Below the pieces are notes generated by a model, which did no database searches, was not told the origin of the DNA, and saw only the letters and a list, made by a program, of their open reading frames with translations. Below, in pieces: positions 1-9,212 of a DNA stretch of 64,000 nucleotides. This stretch comes from Pseudosporangium ferrugineum (lineage in GTDB: Bacteria > Actinomycetota > Actinomycetes > Mycobacteriales > Micromonosporaceae), in NCBI RefSeq assembly GCF_003002065.1, contig NZ_PVZG01000007.1, positions 124,001 through 188,000 on the forward strand, written 5' to 3'. The first letter of the stretch is position 1; each line of letters begins with the position of its first letter. The translations under genes and the position numbers were made by a program.

Positions 1-101
1 ACGTCGGCATGGGCCCTGCGGTGCAGTCGTACCTCACCGACGTGCTCGCCCACAAACCCGACGAGCAGGCCGTCCTCGGCATCGAGGTGGGCGCGGTCTG
101 A
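1..101 (+). CDS. C-terminal end of an unidentified protein (partial)
   Basis: The reading frame is open from the window edge to a TGA at 99-101 and encodes the last 32 residues of a protein ending in GIEVGAV. Codon use (G or C at most third positions) fits a real high-GC actinobacterial gene. The gene converges on the aquaporin gene, whose stop lies 41 bp downstream. The tail is too short to assign a family and I do not name a function. Confidence 0.5.
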   Translation, partial: VGMGPAVQSYLTDVLAHKPDEQAVLGIEVGAV

Positions 102-141
102 CTCCGGCCGGCGTGCCAGGCAGCCTCACTCCGACGGCCGG

Positions 142-882
142 TCAGGCGGGCTCGCTCCGGCGGCGGGTCAGGCGGGCGGCCAGGACGGCGCCCACGATCG
201 GCGCGATCAGGTAGACGGCCAGCAGGCGGTGGTCGCCCGCCAGCAGGGCCGGGCCCAGTTGCCGCGCCGGGTTCGCCGAGCCGCCGGTGACCGTGCCGAG
301 GATCGCGCCCTGGAGGCCGAACAGGCCGCCCATGATCCACGGCAGGTACGGGGTCGTCGCCCGGCACATGACCGCCGCGATCACCGCCAGGACCGCGGCC
401 TCCACGAGGGCGACACCCCCCGCCGACCATCCCGGTGCGGGCTGGACGACGGCGCTGGTGGCCGCGGGGCCCCAGGCGGCCCGGCTGAGCACCGCGGCGG
501 CGATCGAGCCGGCCGACTGCGCCACGAGATAGGGCAGCACCCGGCGGGCCGGGGTACGGCCGGCCGCGAACGAGGCCAGCGTGATCGCCGGGTTCATGTG
601 GGCGCCGCTGAAGCGTCCCGGCCCGGACACGATGAAGCCGACGATGACGAGGCCGACCGCCAGGGAGACGACCGCCACCCGCAGGCGCAGCTCGACCGGT
701 CCGGCATCCGCGGCGGCCGTGCCGATGCCCCACCGTACGAGCCCGAAGACGGTGGCCATGAAGGCCGTCGTCAACAGGAACTCCACCGCCGCGGTCACGA
801 GATCGGCGGGTTCGGGACGCAGCCCGGTCGCCGTTGCCGCCGGTCGTACGGCGATCGTCTGCACTGCCATGATCCCCAGCAT
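142..882 (-). CDS. Aquaporin / MIP-family channel
   Basis: This 246-residue membrane protein forms a channel for water or small neutral solutes in the cytoplasmic membrane. Both hallmark NPA boxes are visible: HMNPAIT in the first half (about residue 95) and SANPARQLGP in the second half (about residue 205). The second NPA is followed by Arg, the usual selectivity-filter arginine. Hydrophobic stretches spread through the protein fit six transmembrane helices plus two half helices. Length is normal for bacterial MIP proteins. The ATG at 882 is used; an ATG at 870 is possible, and neither has a convincing ribosome binding site. Whether it is water-specific or a glycerol facilitator cannot be settled by eye. 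Confidence 0.9.
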   Translation of the reverse strand: MLGIMAVQTIAVRPAATATGLRPEPADLVTAAVEFLLTTAFMATVFGLVRWGIGTAAADAGPVELRLRVAVVSLAVGLVIVGFIVSGPGRFSGAHMNPAITLASFAAGRTPARRVLPYLVAQSAGSIAAAVLSRAAWGPAATSAVVQPAPGWSAGGVALVEAAVLAVIAAVMCRATTPYLPWIMGGLFGLQGAILGTVTGGSANPARQLGPALLAGDHRLLAVYLIAPIVGAVLAARLTRRRSEPA

Positions 883-903
883 CGCCGCCGGGCGCCCGCA
901 AGA

Positions 904-2730
904 TCAGGGGCGTTGGTCCCGTCCTTCACCAGGGGTTTCGGCCCTTTCGACGAGCAGCGACTCGGCCGGCGGGGTGGCCTGCTCGACCAGCGCGCGCAGT
1001 CCGGCCCGGCGGGCCACCACGAAGATGCGGTCACCGGCACCCAGGACGCGGCGCGGGTCCGGCGCCCAGTCGACCCACTCCGCGCCGGCGGCGGACAGAC
1101 CGATCACCCGTACGCTCAGCGCCCGATCCACCCGGCTCAGCGGCGCCCCGTCCAGCGGCGCCCCGCCGAGCACCCGCACCGCCGCGACCAGCAGCGCGTG
1201 CCGGTCGACCGGAATCGTGGCGAGCACGTCGCGCTCCAGCATCGCCGCCACGAAGGCGGGGGCGGCCAGCCGGGAGACGCTGCGCGAGATGTCGATGTTG
1301 AACGCGTCCTCCACCCGGCGGGCGAAGTCGTCGTCGAAGAGCCGCAGCACCACGCGCAGGCCGGGGCGGGCCGCGCGGGCGTTCAGTGCGGCCTGCAGGT
1401 TGGTGACGTCGTCGGTGGAGACCACCACCAGCGCCTTGCTGGTGGCCACGGACGCCGCGCGCAGCGTCTCCTCCAGCGACGCGTCGCCGACGATGAGCGG
1501 CACCCCCAGCTGCTCCGCCACCTTCGCGCCGCGGGCGTCGGCCCGGCGGTCGATCGCGACCACCTCGAGGCCCAGGTCGACGAGCTGGCGCAGCACGCGC
1601 GTGCCGACGCTGCCGAGGCCGACGACCACGATGTGATCGGCCCGGTCGTTCGGTACGGCGCCGCGGGCCAGCGCCAGCCGCGCGTTGACCATCCCCTCGA
1701 CCACGGCCGCGGTGATCAGCGGCAGCAGGGCGAGCCCGGCGATGGTCAGCACGAGCTGGGCCGCCTGGGCGACCGCGTTGCGGTTCTCCTCCACGTCGGA
1801 CGAGCCGACCGCCGTGAGCAGCGTGACGTAGATCGACTTCCAGAAGCCGTGCACCTCCGCGGCGTGCGCGAGGACCGTCCCCGAGATCGCGGTCACCACC
1901 AGCGTGATGACGACCGCTATGCCGAGCTTGCGGTTGAGGGCCGCGCGCACCGCACGGCCGAACGTGGCGAGCGGATGCCGCCGCCGCTTGCGGGCCCGGA
2001 CCAGGCGCTGGGCGGCGAGCGTCTGCCCGGCCGGCCGCCCGGTGGCCTCGGCGAGGACCAGGTCCTCCGGCTGCTGCGCCTCCGCCGCGGGCTCGGCGGG
2101 CAGGACGTCGACGCGTCCGGCGCCGTCCGCGGCGGTCAGGGAACAGATCACGTGCTCCGGCTGTACGTCGGCACGCCGCGCGACGTAGACCGTGCGGCCC
2201 GGGAGCCGGACGTGCGTCGGGGCCACCTCGCCCAGGGCCGCCGCCACGAACGCCGGTGCCGCCATGGCGGCGTCGGAGAGCACCGCGCTGTCCTCGAACA
2301 GGCGGCGTACGCCGTACCCGAGCCCGGAATTGAACATCCGGATCACCAGCCGCAGATCCGGCTCCACGGCCTGCGCGCAGAGGGCGGCGTGCAGGTTCAC
2401 CACGTCGTCCGGCATGACCAGGGCCAGCGCCGCCGCGTCCGCGAGCCCGGCCGCGCGGAAGGTCCGCTCGTCCAGCCGCTCGGCGCGGACCACCCGGATG
2501 CCGCGCAGGGTGCCCAGATCCGGCACGTCGGAGCGCAGGTCCGGGGGCACGATCACGGTCAGCCGGATCCGGTGGCCGGCGTTCGCGAGCTCCTCGGCGA
2601 CCGTGTAGACCAGCGCGTCCGCGCCGCAGACGACGAAATGCGGGCGGGGGTCACCGTTGCGCGGAAGCCCGTCGCGCAGCCGCGACACCAGCGACCTCCG
2701 GACGACTTCGCGAGCGGGATCGACGGCCAT
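904..2730 (-). CDS. Membrane protein with two TrkA-N/RCK NAD-binding domains (ion channel-like)
   Basis: A 608-residue protein with a Rossmann-type domain near the N-terminus (HFVVCGADALVY, about residues 31-42), a central membrane section (about residues 205-290) and a second Rossmann domain opening with HIVVVGLGSVGTRV, followed by a TrkA-C-like region. The membrane section holds one hydrophobic helix, a pore-loop-like TAVGSSDVEE segment and a second helix, which resembles a two-helix potassium channel pore, although the filter is not the canonical TVGYG. It probably controls monovalent cation flux in response to a nucleotide. It lies 21 bp upstream of the aquaporin on the same strand, so a joint role in osmotic balance is plausible but inferred. 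Confidence 0.8.
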   Translation of the reverse strand: MAVDPAREVVRRSLVSRLRDGLPRNGDPRPHFVVCGADALVYTVAEELANAGHRIRLTVIVPPDLRSDVPDLGTLRGIRVVRAERLDERTFRAAGLADAAALALVMPDDVVNLHAALCAQAVEPDLRLVIRMFNSGLGYGVRRLFEDSAVLSDAAMAAPAFVAAALGEVAPTHVRLPGRTVYVARRADVQPEHVICSLTAADGAGRVDVLPAEPAAEAQQPEDLVLAEATGRPAGQTLAAQRLVRARKRRRHPLATFGRAVRAALNRKLGIAVVITLVVTAISGTVLAHAAEVHGFWKSIYVTLLTAVGSSDVEENRNAVAQAAQLVLTIAGLALLPLITAAVVEGMVNARLALARGAVPNDRADHIVVVGLGSVGTRVLRQLVDLGLEVVAIDRRADARGAKVAEQLGVPLIVGDASLEETLRAASVATSKALVVVSTDDVTNLQAALNARAARPGLRVVLRLFDDDFARRVEDAFNIDISRSVSRLAAPAFVAAMLERDVLATIPVDRHALLVAAVRVLGGAPLDGAPLSRVDRALSVRVIGLSAAGAEWVDWAPDPRRVLGAGDRIFVVARRAGLRALVEQATPPAESLLVERAETPGEGRDQRP

Positions 2731-2819
2731 GGCCGCATGGTAGTCAGCCGGAACCCTCGCCGGTGGCCGCTCGTTGCCCCATCCGAGCCTTATGTCCCCT
2801 TCTCGCAGGAGGAAGAACG

Positions 2820-3509
2820 ATGCGCAAGTGGTTCTACGCCGGGGCGGTGGTCGGCGGCTTCCTGCTGCTCGGCGCGGCCCCCGCGCACGCCGACGACGTC
2901 GTGCCGGCCCCGGCGGGCGGCCTCACCGGCCTGCTCTCGGCCCCCGGAGACGGCCCGCTCCCGACCGGCCTGCTTCCGGCGTCCGGGGACGGCCTGCTTC
3001 CGGCGCCCGGCGACGGCCTCGACCCGGCCGGCGGGCTGAGCCTGCCCGACCCGCTCGGCGACGTCCGGCTCGTCGACGTCCGGCCGGGCACCAACTCCGC
3101 GGACCTCAACGGCGTGACGCCGGCCCTGCCCAAGCGGGCCGTGACCGCCGAGCAACGGAAGAAGCCCGCGCCCCGTCCCGAGATCCCCGCCCTGCTCGGT
3201 TCGCTGCCGCTGCTCGACGGCATCACCCCCGCGCCGCTCGAATCCGGCCCGTTCGCCGGAGGCGTGCCGTTGCTCGGCGGACTCGGCGGGCTGCTGCCGG
3301 TCAACGAGATGCCCGGCGGCGTACCGGCGCTTCCCGGCCCGAGCGGGCTGCCCGCGGGCGGCACCGACGTCACGCCCTCCGCCCTGGCCGGCGCCCCGAG
3401 CGAACCGGTCGACGACCCGCGGGTGCACGAGGAGCCGGTCGACGACGAGGCCCAGCGTCACTTCTCGACCGGCGGCCGCCCGGTCGCCGGAGCGGACCGC
3501 GACTTCTGA
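2820..3509 (+). CDS. Secreted Pro/Gly/Leu-rich protein of unknown function
   Basis: A 229-residue protein. The ATG at 2820 is chosen because a strong AGGAGGAAG ribosome binding site precedes it. It opens with a clear signal peptide (MRKW, then a hydrophobic run, cleavage probably after AHA at about residue 24). The mature part is low complexity and built from imperfect GDGLLPAPG-like repeats, followed by LLGSLPLLDG and VPLLGGLGGLL modules. There are no cysteines or recognisable enzyme motifs. It is probably an extracellular or wall-associated structural protein. It is transcribed divergently from the RCK protein. Confidence 0.75.
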   Translation: MRKWFYAGAVVGGFLLLGAAPAHADDVVPAPAGGLTGLLSAPGDGPLPTGLLPASGDGLLPAPGDGLDPAGGLSLPDPLGDVRLVDVRPGTNSADLNGVTPALPKRAVTAEQRKKPAPRPEIPALLGSLPLLDGITPAPLESGPFAGGVPLLGGLGGLLPVNEMPGGVPALPGPSGLPAGGTDVTPSALAGAPSEPVDDPRVHEEPVDDEAQRHFSTGGRPVAGADRDF

Positions 3510-3531
3510 CCCGGACCGGGATCACGGCCTG

Positions 3532-3996
3532 ATGCAGACGTTCCTGCCGTACCCCGGCTTCGCCGCCGGCGCTGCCGTGCTCGACCAGAAGCGGCTCGGC
3601 AAGCAACGGGTGGAGACCCTCCAGGTCCTGCGCGGGCTGATCCGGCCGGGGTACGGCTGGCGCCACCACCCGGCGGTGTAGATGTGGACGGGCTACGAGG
3701 AGGCCCTGGTCCGGTACGGCCTCGACATGTGCGACGTGTGGGTGGCCGCGGGCCGCGCGGACACGACGGCGGCGACGATGCGCGCCGACGTGGCCGCGGC
3801 CCGGGCCCTCACCGTGATCCGTACGCAGCCGGAACTCGCCGCCGCCGGGGAACTGCCGCCGTGGCTCGGCGACGATGCCCTGCACCTGAGCCACCGCTCG
3901 GCCCTGGTCCGCAAGGATCCCGACTTCTACCGGCCGCTGTTCGGCGACATCCCCGCCGACCTTCCGTACGTGTGGCCCGCCTCGGACCGGACCTAG
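3532..3996 (+). pseudogene. MSMEG_6728-like / pyrimidine-dimer glycosylase-type protein interrupted by an in-frame TAG
   Basis: The frame from the ATG at 3532 begins MQTFLPYPGF and reads through LDQKRLGKQRVETLQVL and HHPAV, then meets TAG at 3679-3681. It continues in the same frame as MWTGYEEALVRYGLDMC to the stop at 3994-3996. Together the halves give one protein of about 154 residues of the small actinobacterial family related to T4 endonuclease V-like (PF03013) proteins. In family members I recall, the position before MW.GYE is Lys (AAG), so a single A-to-T change explains the stop. The second half could only restart from the ATG right after the stop. The distal stop overlaps the stop of the convergent acetyltransferase gene (shared CTAG). 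It is either a recent nonsense mutation or a sequencing error. Confidence 0.75.
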
Positions 3997-4403
3997 GTGA
4001 CGTCCCAGGCCAGCAGCAGGAACGGCTTCTCCTCGGCCGCCCCCGCCCGCCGGTACGTCCGCTGGGCGGCCTCGTTGTCCTGCTCGGTGCCGACCCACAT
4101 CCCGTAGCAGCCCCGTTCCCGGGCAATGCCGGCGAGCGCCTCGACGAGGGCGGTGCCGATGCCGCGGAGCCGCGCGTGCGGTGCCACGCCCAGCTCGTAG
4201 ACGAACATCTCCGTACCCTTGTCGGGATGCGTCATCTCGACGCCGGTGATCATGCCGACGGCCCGGTCCCCGTCGAAGGCCAGCAGCAGGTGATGGCCGG
4301 GCGCGGCCAGGAACTTCGCGGTGGCGTCGGCCAGCGGCGGATCGTCGAACAGGTCCGCGGCGCGATGCACGACGGCGGCATCGGTGACCCGCTCGATACG
4401 CAT
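3993..4403 (-). CDS. GNAT-family N-acetyltransferase, AAC(3)-I-like
   Basis: A 136-residue single-domain acetyl-CoA-dependent N-acetyltransferase. The acetyl-CoA binding motif is visible as VAPHARLRGIGTALVEAL (Q/RxxGxG/A type), and the following RERGCYGMWVGTEQDN segment resembles AAC(3)-I aminoglycoside acetyltransferases and their uncharacterised actinobacterial relatives. The open frame continues upstream into the tRNA-Thr gene, so the ATG at 4403 (MRIERV) is taken as the start. The substrate is unknown; aminoglycoside modification is possible but not shown. Confidence 0.8.
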   Translation of the reverse strand: MRIERVTDAAVVHRAADLFDDPPLADATAKFLAAPGHHLLLAFDGDRAVGMITGVEMTHPDKGTEMFVYELGVAPHARLRGIGTALVEALAGIARERGCYGMWVGTEQDNEAAQRTYRRAGAAEEKPFLLLAWDVT

Positions 4404-4451
4404 GACGACACCCTGAGAATGGTTTTCGTGCGGCCGACGGCGCCGCGACGG

Positions 4452-4528
4452 TGGAGCCCCCGGTCGGAATCGAACCGACGACATCCTGTTTACAAGACAG
4501 GTGCTCTGGCCAACTGAGCTACAGGGGC
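4452..4528 (-). tRNA. tRNA-Thr (anticodon TGT)
   Basis: The minus strand folds as a complete cloverleaf: acceptor GCCCCTG pairing with CGGGGGC, a D arm beginning GCTC, an anticodon stem CCTGT/ACAGG enclosing the loop CTTGTAA (anticodon TGT, reading ACA), and a T arm GTCGG-TTCGATT-CCGAC. The 3' CCA is encoded (complement of 4452-4454). Confidence 0.95.
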
Positions 4529-4590
4529 GCGGGCTCAGCATAGCGGCTGACGGCGGAACGCTCCGAAACGCCCGGGGGACGCGGACGACC

Positions 4591-4619
4591 TTGGCAGAAC
4601 ATGAAAAAAGATTTACGGT
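4591..4619 (+). promoter_or_regulatory. Predicted promoter of msiK
   Basis: TTGGCA at 4591-4596, a 17-bp spacer that is unusually A-rich, and TACGGT at 4614-4619. The predicted start is about 80 bp upstream of the msiK ATG. The -10 hexamer is identical to that proposed for csnR at 34071-34076. Confidence 0.5.
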
Positions 4620-4705
4620 GTCGAGGCGCGTGCCCAGCTACGCGCTGTTCCTCCCACTCGGATCGTCCGGCACGTTCCTGCCGGTGGAAAGGAAGTCGAT
4701 TCACC

Positions 4706-5791
<1,086 letters not shown>

Positions 5792-5807
5792 CCTTCGGCC
5801 ACGCGAC

Positions 5808-5837
5808 AAGGGCGGTTCCCCCCGGGGAGCCGCCCTT
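5808..5837. terminator. Strong hairpin between convergent genes (bidirectional terminator)
   Basis: AAGGGCGG at 5808-5815 pairs with CCGCCCTT at 5830-5837, and the interior TTCCCC/GGGGA also pairs, giving a near-continuous GC-rich stem. It begins 17 bp after the msiK stop. A short T run follows on the plus strand. Confidence 0.75.
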
Positions 5838-5898
5838 TCCCGTGCCGCGCCTTCCCGCGTGCCGCGCCGCGCCCTTCCCGCGTGCCGCGCCCCTTCGT

Positions 5899-5994
5899 GT
5901 GCCGCGCCCTTCGCGTGCTGCGCCCTTCGCGTGCCGCGCCCTTCGCGTGCCGCGCCCTTCGCGTGCCGCGCCCTTCGCGTGCCGCGCCCTTCGC
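5899..5994. repeat. 16-bp tandem repeat, six units
   Basis: The unit GTGCCGCGCCCTTCGC starts at 5899, 5915, 5931, 5947, 5963 and 5979. Only the second copy differs, by one base. Degenerate copies flank the array on both sides (about 5840-5898 and 5995-6040). It fills the gap between the msiK terminator and the stop of the Hsp70-propeller gene. The 16-bp period is not a multiple of three, so it is not a coding repeat. Confidence 0.9.
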
Positions 5995-6049
5995 GTGCCG
6001 CGCCGCGCGCTTCCCGCGCGCCGCGCCGCCCTTCCCCCGCCGCGGGCTC

Positions 6050-9000
6050 TCAGGAGGCGAAGGTGTGCAGGACGAAGTCCTGCTCGGCGACGCAGGCCAG
6101 ATGTTTCTGATCCCACGCGCACGTCGCCGACCGTACGCCGGCCAGCGACCCGAGCGGCACCGCCGCATCCCCGACGTGCTCGCCCGACAGGGCCGGGTCG
6201 TCCGGCGAGGTGGACAGCGCCTTCGAGAAGAGCAGCAGGTTGCCGCCGTCGAGCCGGCCGGCCGCACCCGCCCGGGTCCACTTCACGGCGCCGCCCGCGT
6301 CCAGCAGTGACACCTGCCGCGGCGAGGTGTTCTGCGCGGCGAGCACCGCCTCACCGACCGGCACCAGGTTGTCCGCCTCCGCGACGGCCCGGGACCACAG
6401 CACGCCGCCCTTGGCCACGTCCACCGCCACCACCCGGGCGGACTTGCTGTCGTACCCGGCCTTCTGCACGAAGCAGACCCGGTCGTCACCGCAGGCCGTG
6501 AGATGTTCCAGCTGGCTGTTCTCCGGCGCGGTGTACGGCACCCGCGGCTCGCCCATCTTCGGCAGGTCGTAGGCCACGATCCGGCGCGCGTCGCCGGACT
6601 CGGCCACGATCAGCCGCCCGTTGTGCGCGATCGCCTCGTCGCCGGGGTCGGCCACGCTCTGCCGCGGGCCCGCCACGACGTCGCCGCTCCGGGCGTCGAC
6701 GACCCGCGCCGACCGGTCCGCACCGATCTGTACGAGCCGCTGATCGTCCTCCTCCGGCTCGGCGAACGGGACCCCACCGGTGGTCGCGGCCCCGGCCAGG
6801 TCGTCGGGGGTGGTGGCGGTGACGACCTTGGTGGCGCTCTGGCCGTACGCGGACTTCGGGCTCCTGATCTCCCACGCCACCTTGCCGCCGTCGCGGACCT
6901 TGAGCCCGACGACCCGGCTTTCGGTACGGTCGACGAACACCGCGATGTCCCCGGCGAACAGCAGTGAGTCGTTCGACCCGATCCGCCGCTCCCACAGCTT
7001 GCGGCCACTCCCGGGGTCGAGGAACACCGCCCGCCGCGAGCTCGTGTCACTGTCCGTATCGGTCACCGCGACGACCGCGTGCGGCAACGTGAAGAAGAAT
7101 TCCCACCGCGGCGCGACGCCGGCCTCCCGGCTCGTCCACAGCGTCGCCCCGGACCCGGCATCGGCCGCAACGACCCCGAGCTGCCCGTTCTCGTCCGCAC
7201 TGGCAAAATAGGCCCGATCCGCCCGCAGCGCCGCGGCCGAGAACGCGGACGTGACCGGCACCGCGGACGCAACCCGCCGCGGCTCACTCAGCGGCTGATA
7301 GTTCAACGCGGAGTAACCGGGCCACAGCAGCACAACCGCGGTCGCGGCGATCCCCAGCACAACGACGGTCGCGGCGGCCACGATCCAAAGCCCTTTCCTC
7401 CGGTACGCCGGAAGCTTCCCGCCGGCCCCCACGGGCAACGGCGCACCGCCCGGGCCGCCCCTCCCGTCGCCGGGGTGGGCCGAGGCGAGCCACGGTTCCG
7501 CGGGTGAGGCTACCCTCCCCTCCGCGGGGTGGGCGGCCCTCGCGTCCGCGGAGTGAGCCGAGGCGAGCCACGGTTCCGCGGAGGGTGAGACGGGCGCGGG
7601 AGATGCCGGGACGCCGGAGGTCGGCAGCACGAACGGCTCTCCGTGGGCGGCCGCGAGCGCGGCCGCCTCGCCGGTCGCCCACGGGTCGACGGGTTCGCCG
7701 TATTGCGGCTCGGGTTCGGTCCCGGCCGGCGCGGGCGGAGGCGCCGCGGCGGTGGGCGGACCGGCTGCGGCCGTCGGCGGACCGAACGCCTCGGTGAACG
7801 GCCCCGGCTTACCCGCCGCCGCAGTCGCCGTCGGAGGCCCGCCCGCCGCGGTGACCGCCCCGGTCGGAGGCCCGCCCGCCTCGGTCGGCGGCCCGCTCGC
7901 CGCCGTGGGCGGGCCGGCCGCCTCGGTGTGCAGGGCGGGCTCTGTCGCGGGTCCGCTGTGCGCCATCGTGTCGACCAACGGCTCGACCGCCGCCGCCCGC
8001 AGCGGCGCCGCCGGCGTGACGTTCTTCGACTCGGCCGCCCCGGGCTCCCGCTCGACGGCGCTTTCGGCGGCCGGCAGGGCGCCCTCGGCGACCGGCAGCT
8101 CGGGCTGTTCCAGGACCGTGGGCGCGACCCCGAGCTCGCTGTGCAGCAGTCGCGCCACGAGCGGGACCCGGGACGAGCCGCCGACCAGGAACAGGCCCGC
8201 GAGGTCCGCCGGGGTGAGGCCGGCCGCCTTCACCACCGTGCCCGCCTCCGCCACGCCTCGGCGGATCAGCGGGGCCGTCACCATCTCCAGTTCGTCGCGG
8301 GTCAGGTGCACCGCGTGCTCGACGCCCGGCACCGCGACCGGAGCCTGCGCCGCGCGGGACAGCATCTCCTTGGCGCCGCGCACGTCGTCCCAGAACTGGC
8401 GGCGGGCCCGCCACTGCGCCAGGGTCACCGGCTCGCGCAGGGCCGACCAGGCGGCCGGCTCGGACGTCGCCAGCGTCATGCCGAGGTGGGCGACCAGCGC
8501 CGCGTCGATGTCGAGGCCGCCCAGGTCGTCGAGGCCGCCCGAGGCCACGACCTCGAACCGGGCGCGCCCATCGGGACCGGCGCCCTCGTTGCGGACGACG
8601 GCGATGTCGAGGGTGCCGCCGCCGAAGTCGAACACCGCCAGCGGCGCGCCGACGGGCACCGGCCGCCGCAGCACCTCGGCGAAGTACCGTGCGGCGGCCA
8701 CCGGCTCGGGCACGAGCCGGGTGGAGCTCGGCCAGCCCGCGAGCGCCAGGGCCTGGACCAGCACGTCGCGGCGCCCCGCACCCCAGGCCGCCGGGTACGT
8801 CACCACGGCCGGCGGCAGCTGCCCCGCGGTCGCCACGGCCTCCCTGGCCACCGCGTCGAGCAGCGCGGCGAACATCTCGGGCACGGGCACCTCGGCGTCG
8901 CCGAGCAGGACGCTCGCCGCGTCGACGTGGCGTTTCGGGTTGGGCTCGAGGCGGGCGGGGTCGGCGTAGCCGAGGCGCACCGCGTCCTGGCCGACGTGCA

Positions 9001-9133
9001 GCCGCCCGGCCGTGTCCCGGTAGACCGCGGACGGCAGCAGCGGGCGCCCGTCGAAGAGCAGCGGGCGCACCCGCCCGTCGGCCCAGCGCAGCATGGCGAC
9101 CGTGTGGGAAGTGCCCAGGTCAACACCGAGCAT
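6050..9133 (-). CDS. Hsp70/DnaK-type ATPase fused through a transmembrane helix to a PQQ-like beta-propeller
   Basis: A 1027-residue protein. The N-terminal 350 residues are an actin-like Hsp70 nucleotide-binding domain: phosphate 1 motif DLGTSHT (residues 4-10), phosphate 2 motif VFDFGGGTLDIAV, and adenosine motif LFLVGGSSRVP. No DnaK substrate-binding domain follows. Instead there is a long Ala/Pro/Gly linker with repeated GPPTAA units, a hydrophobic helix at about 578-603 (WIVAAATVVVLGIAATAVVLLW), and about 420 residues of PQQ-like propeller with several LW..R blades. The topology implies a cytoplasmic ATPase and an extracytoplasmic propeller, perhaps sensing. The ATG at 9133 is chosen over an in-frame TTG at 9151 because GGAGGGG lies just before it. 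Confidence 0.88.
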   Translation of the reverse strand: MLGVDLGTSHTVAMLRWADGRVRPLLFDGRPLLPSAVYRDTAGRLHVGQDAVRLGYADPARLEPNPKRHVDAASVLLGDAEVPVPEMFAALLDAVAREAVATAGQLPPAVVTYPAAWGAGRRDVLVQALALAGWPSSTRLVPEPVAAARYFAEVLRRPVPVGAPLAVFDFGGGTLDIAVVRNEGAGPDGRARFEVVASGGLDDLGGLDIDAALVAHLGMTLATSEPAAWSALREPVTLAQWRARRQFWDDVRGAKEMLSRAAQAPVAVPGVEHAVHLTRDELEMVTAPLIRRGVAEAGTVVKAAGLTPADLAGLFLVGGSSRVPLVARLLHSELGVAPTVLEQPELPVAEGALPAAESAVEREPGAAESKNVTPAAPLRAAAVEPLVDTMAHSGPATEPALHTEAAGPPTAASGPPTEAGGPPTGAVTAAGGPPTATAAAGKPGPFTEAFGPPTAAAGPPTAAAPPPAPAGTEPEPQYGEPVDPWATGEAAALAAAHGEPFVLPTSGVPASPAPVSPSAEPWLASAHSADARAAHPAEGRVASPAEPWLASAHPGDGRGGPGGAPLPVGAGGKLPAYRRKGLWIVAAATVVVLGIAATAVVLLWPGYSALNYQPLSEPRRVASAVPVTSAFSAAALRADRAYFASADENGQLGVVAADAGSGATLWTSREAGVAPRWEFFFTLPHAVVAVTDTDSDTSSRRAVFLDPGSGRKLWERRIGSNDSLLFAGDIAVFVDRTESRVVGLKVRDGGKVAWEIRSPKSAYGQSATKVVTATTPDDLAGAATTGGVPFAEPEEDDQRLVQIGADRSARVVDARSGDVVAGPRQSVADPGDEAIAHNGRLIVAESGDARRIVAYDLPKMGEPRVPYTAPENSQLEHLTACGDDRVCFVQKAGYDSKSARVVAVDVAKGGVLWSRAVAEADNLVPVGEAVLAAQNTSPRQVSLLDAGGAVKWTRAGAAGRLDGGNLLLFSKALSTSPDDPALSGEHVGDAAVPLGSLAGVRSATCAWDQKHLACVAEQDFVLHTFAS

Positions 9134-9212
9134 GCGCTGCCCCTCCGCCAACGGACCACCCGGCCCGTCACGTTACAGGGCGGGTACGACCACCCGGAGG
9201 TGCGGCGGGGGG

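Noticed and set aside
229..3039. Long plus-strand open frame of more than 900 codons opposite the aquaporin and RCK genes
   Set aside because: Its translation is Arg/Gly/Pro/Asp-rich without family motifs, and both minus-strand genes beneath it have clear domains. It is a high-GC shadow.
4404..4541. N-terminal extension of the GNAT acetyltransferase
   Set aside because: It runs through the tRNA-Thr gene; the ATG at 4403 gives a normal family N-terminus.
9134..9151. TTG start six codons upstream in the Hsp70-propeller gene
   Set aside because: The GGAGGGG ribosome binding site lies inside that extension and points to the ATG at 9133.
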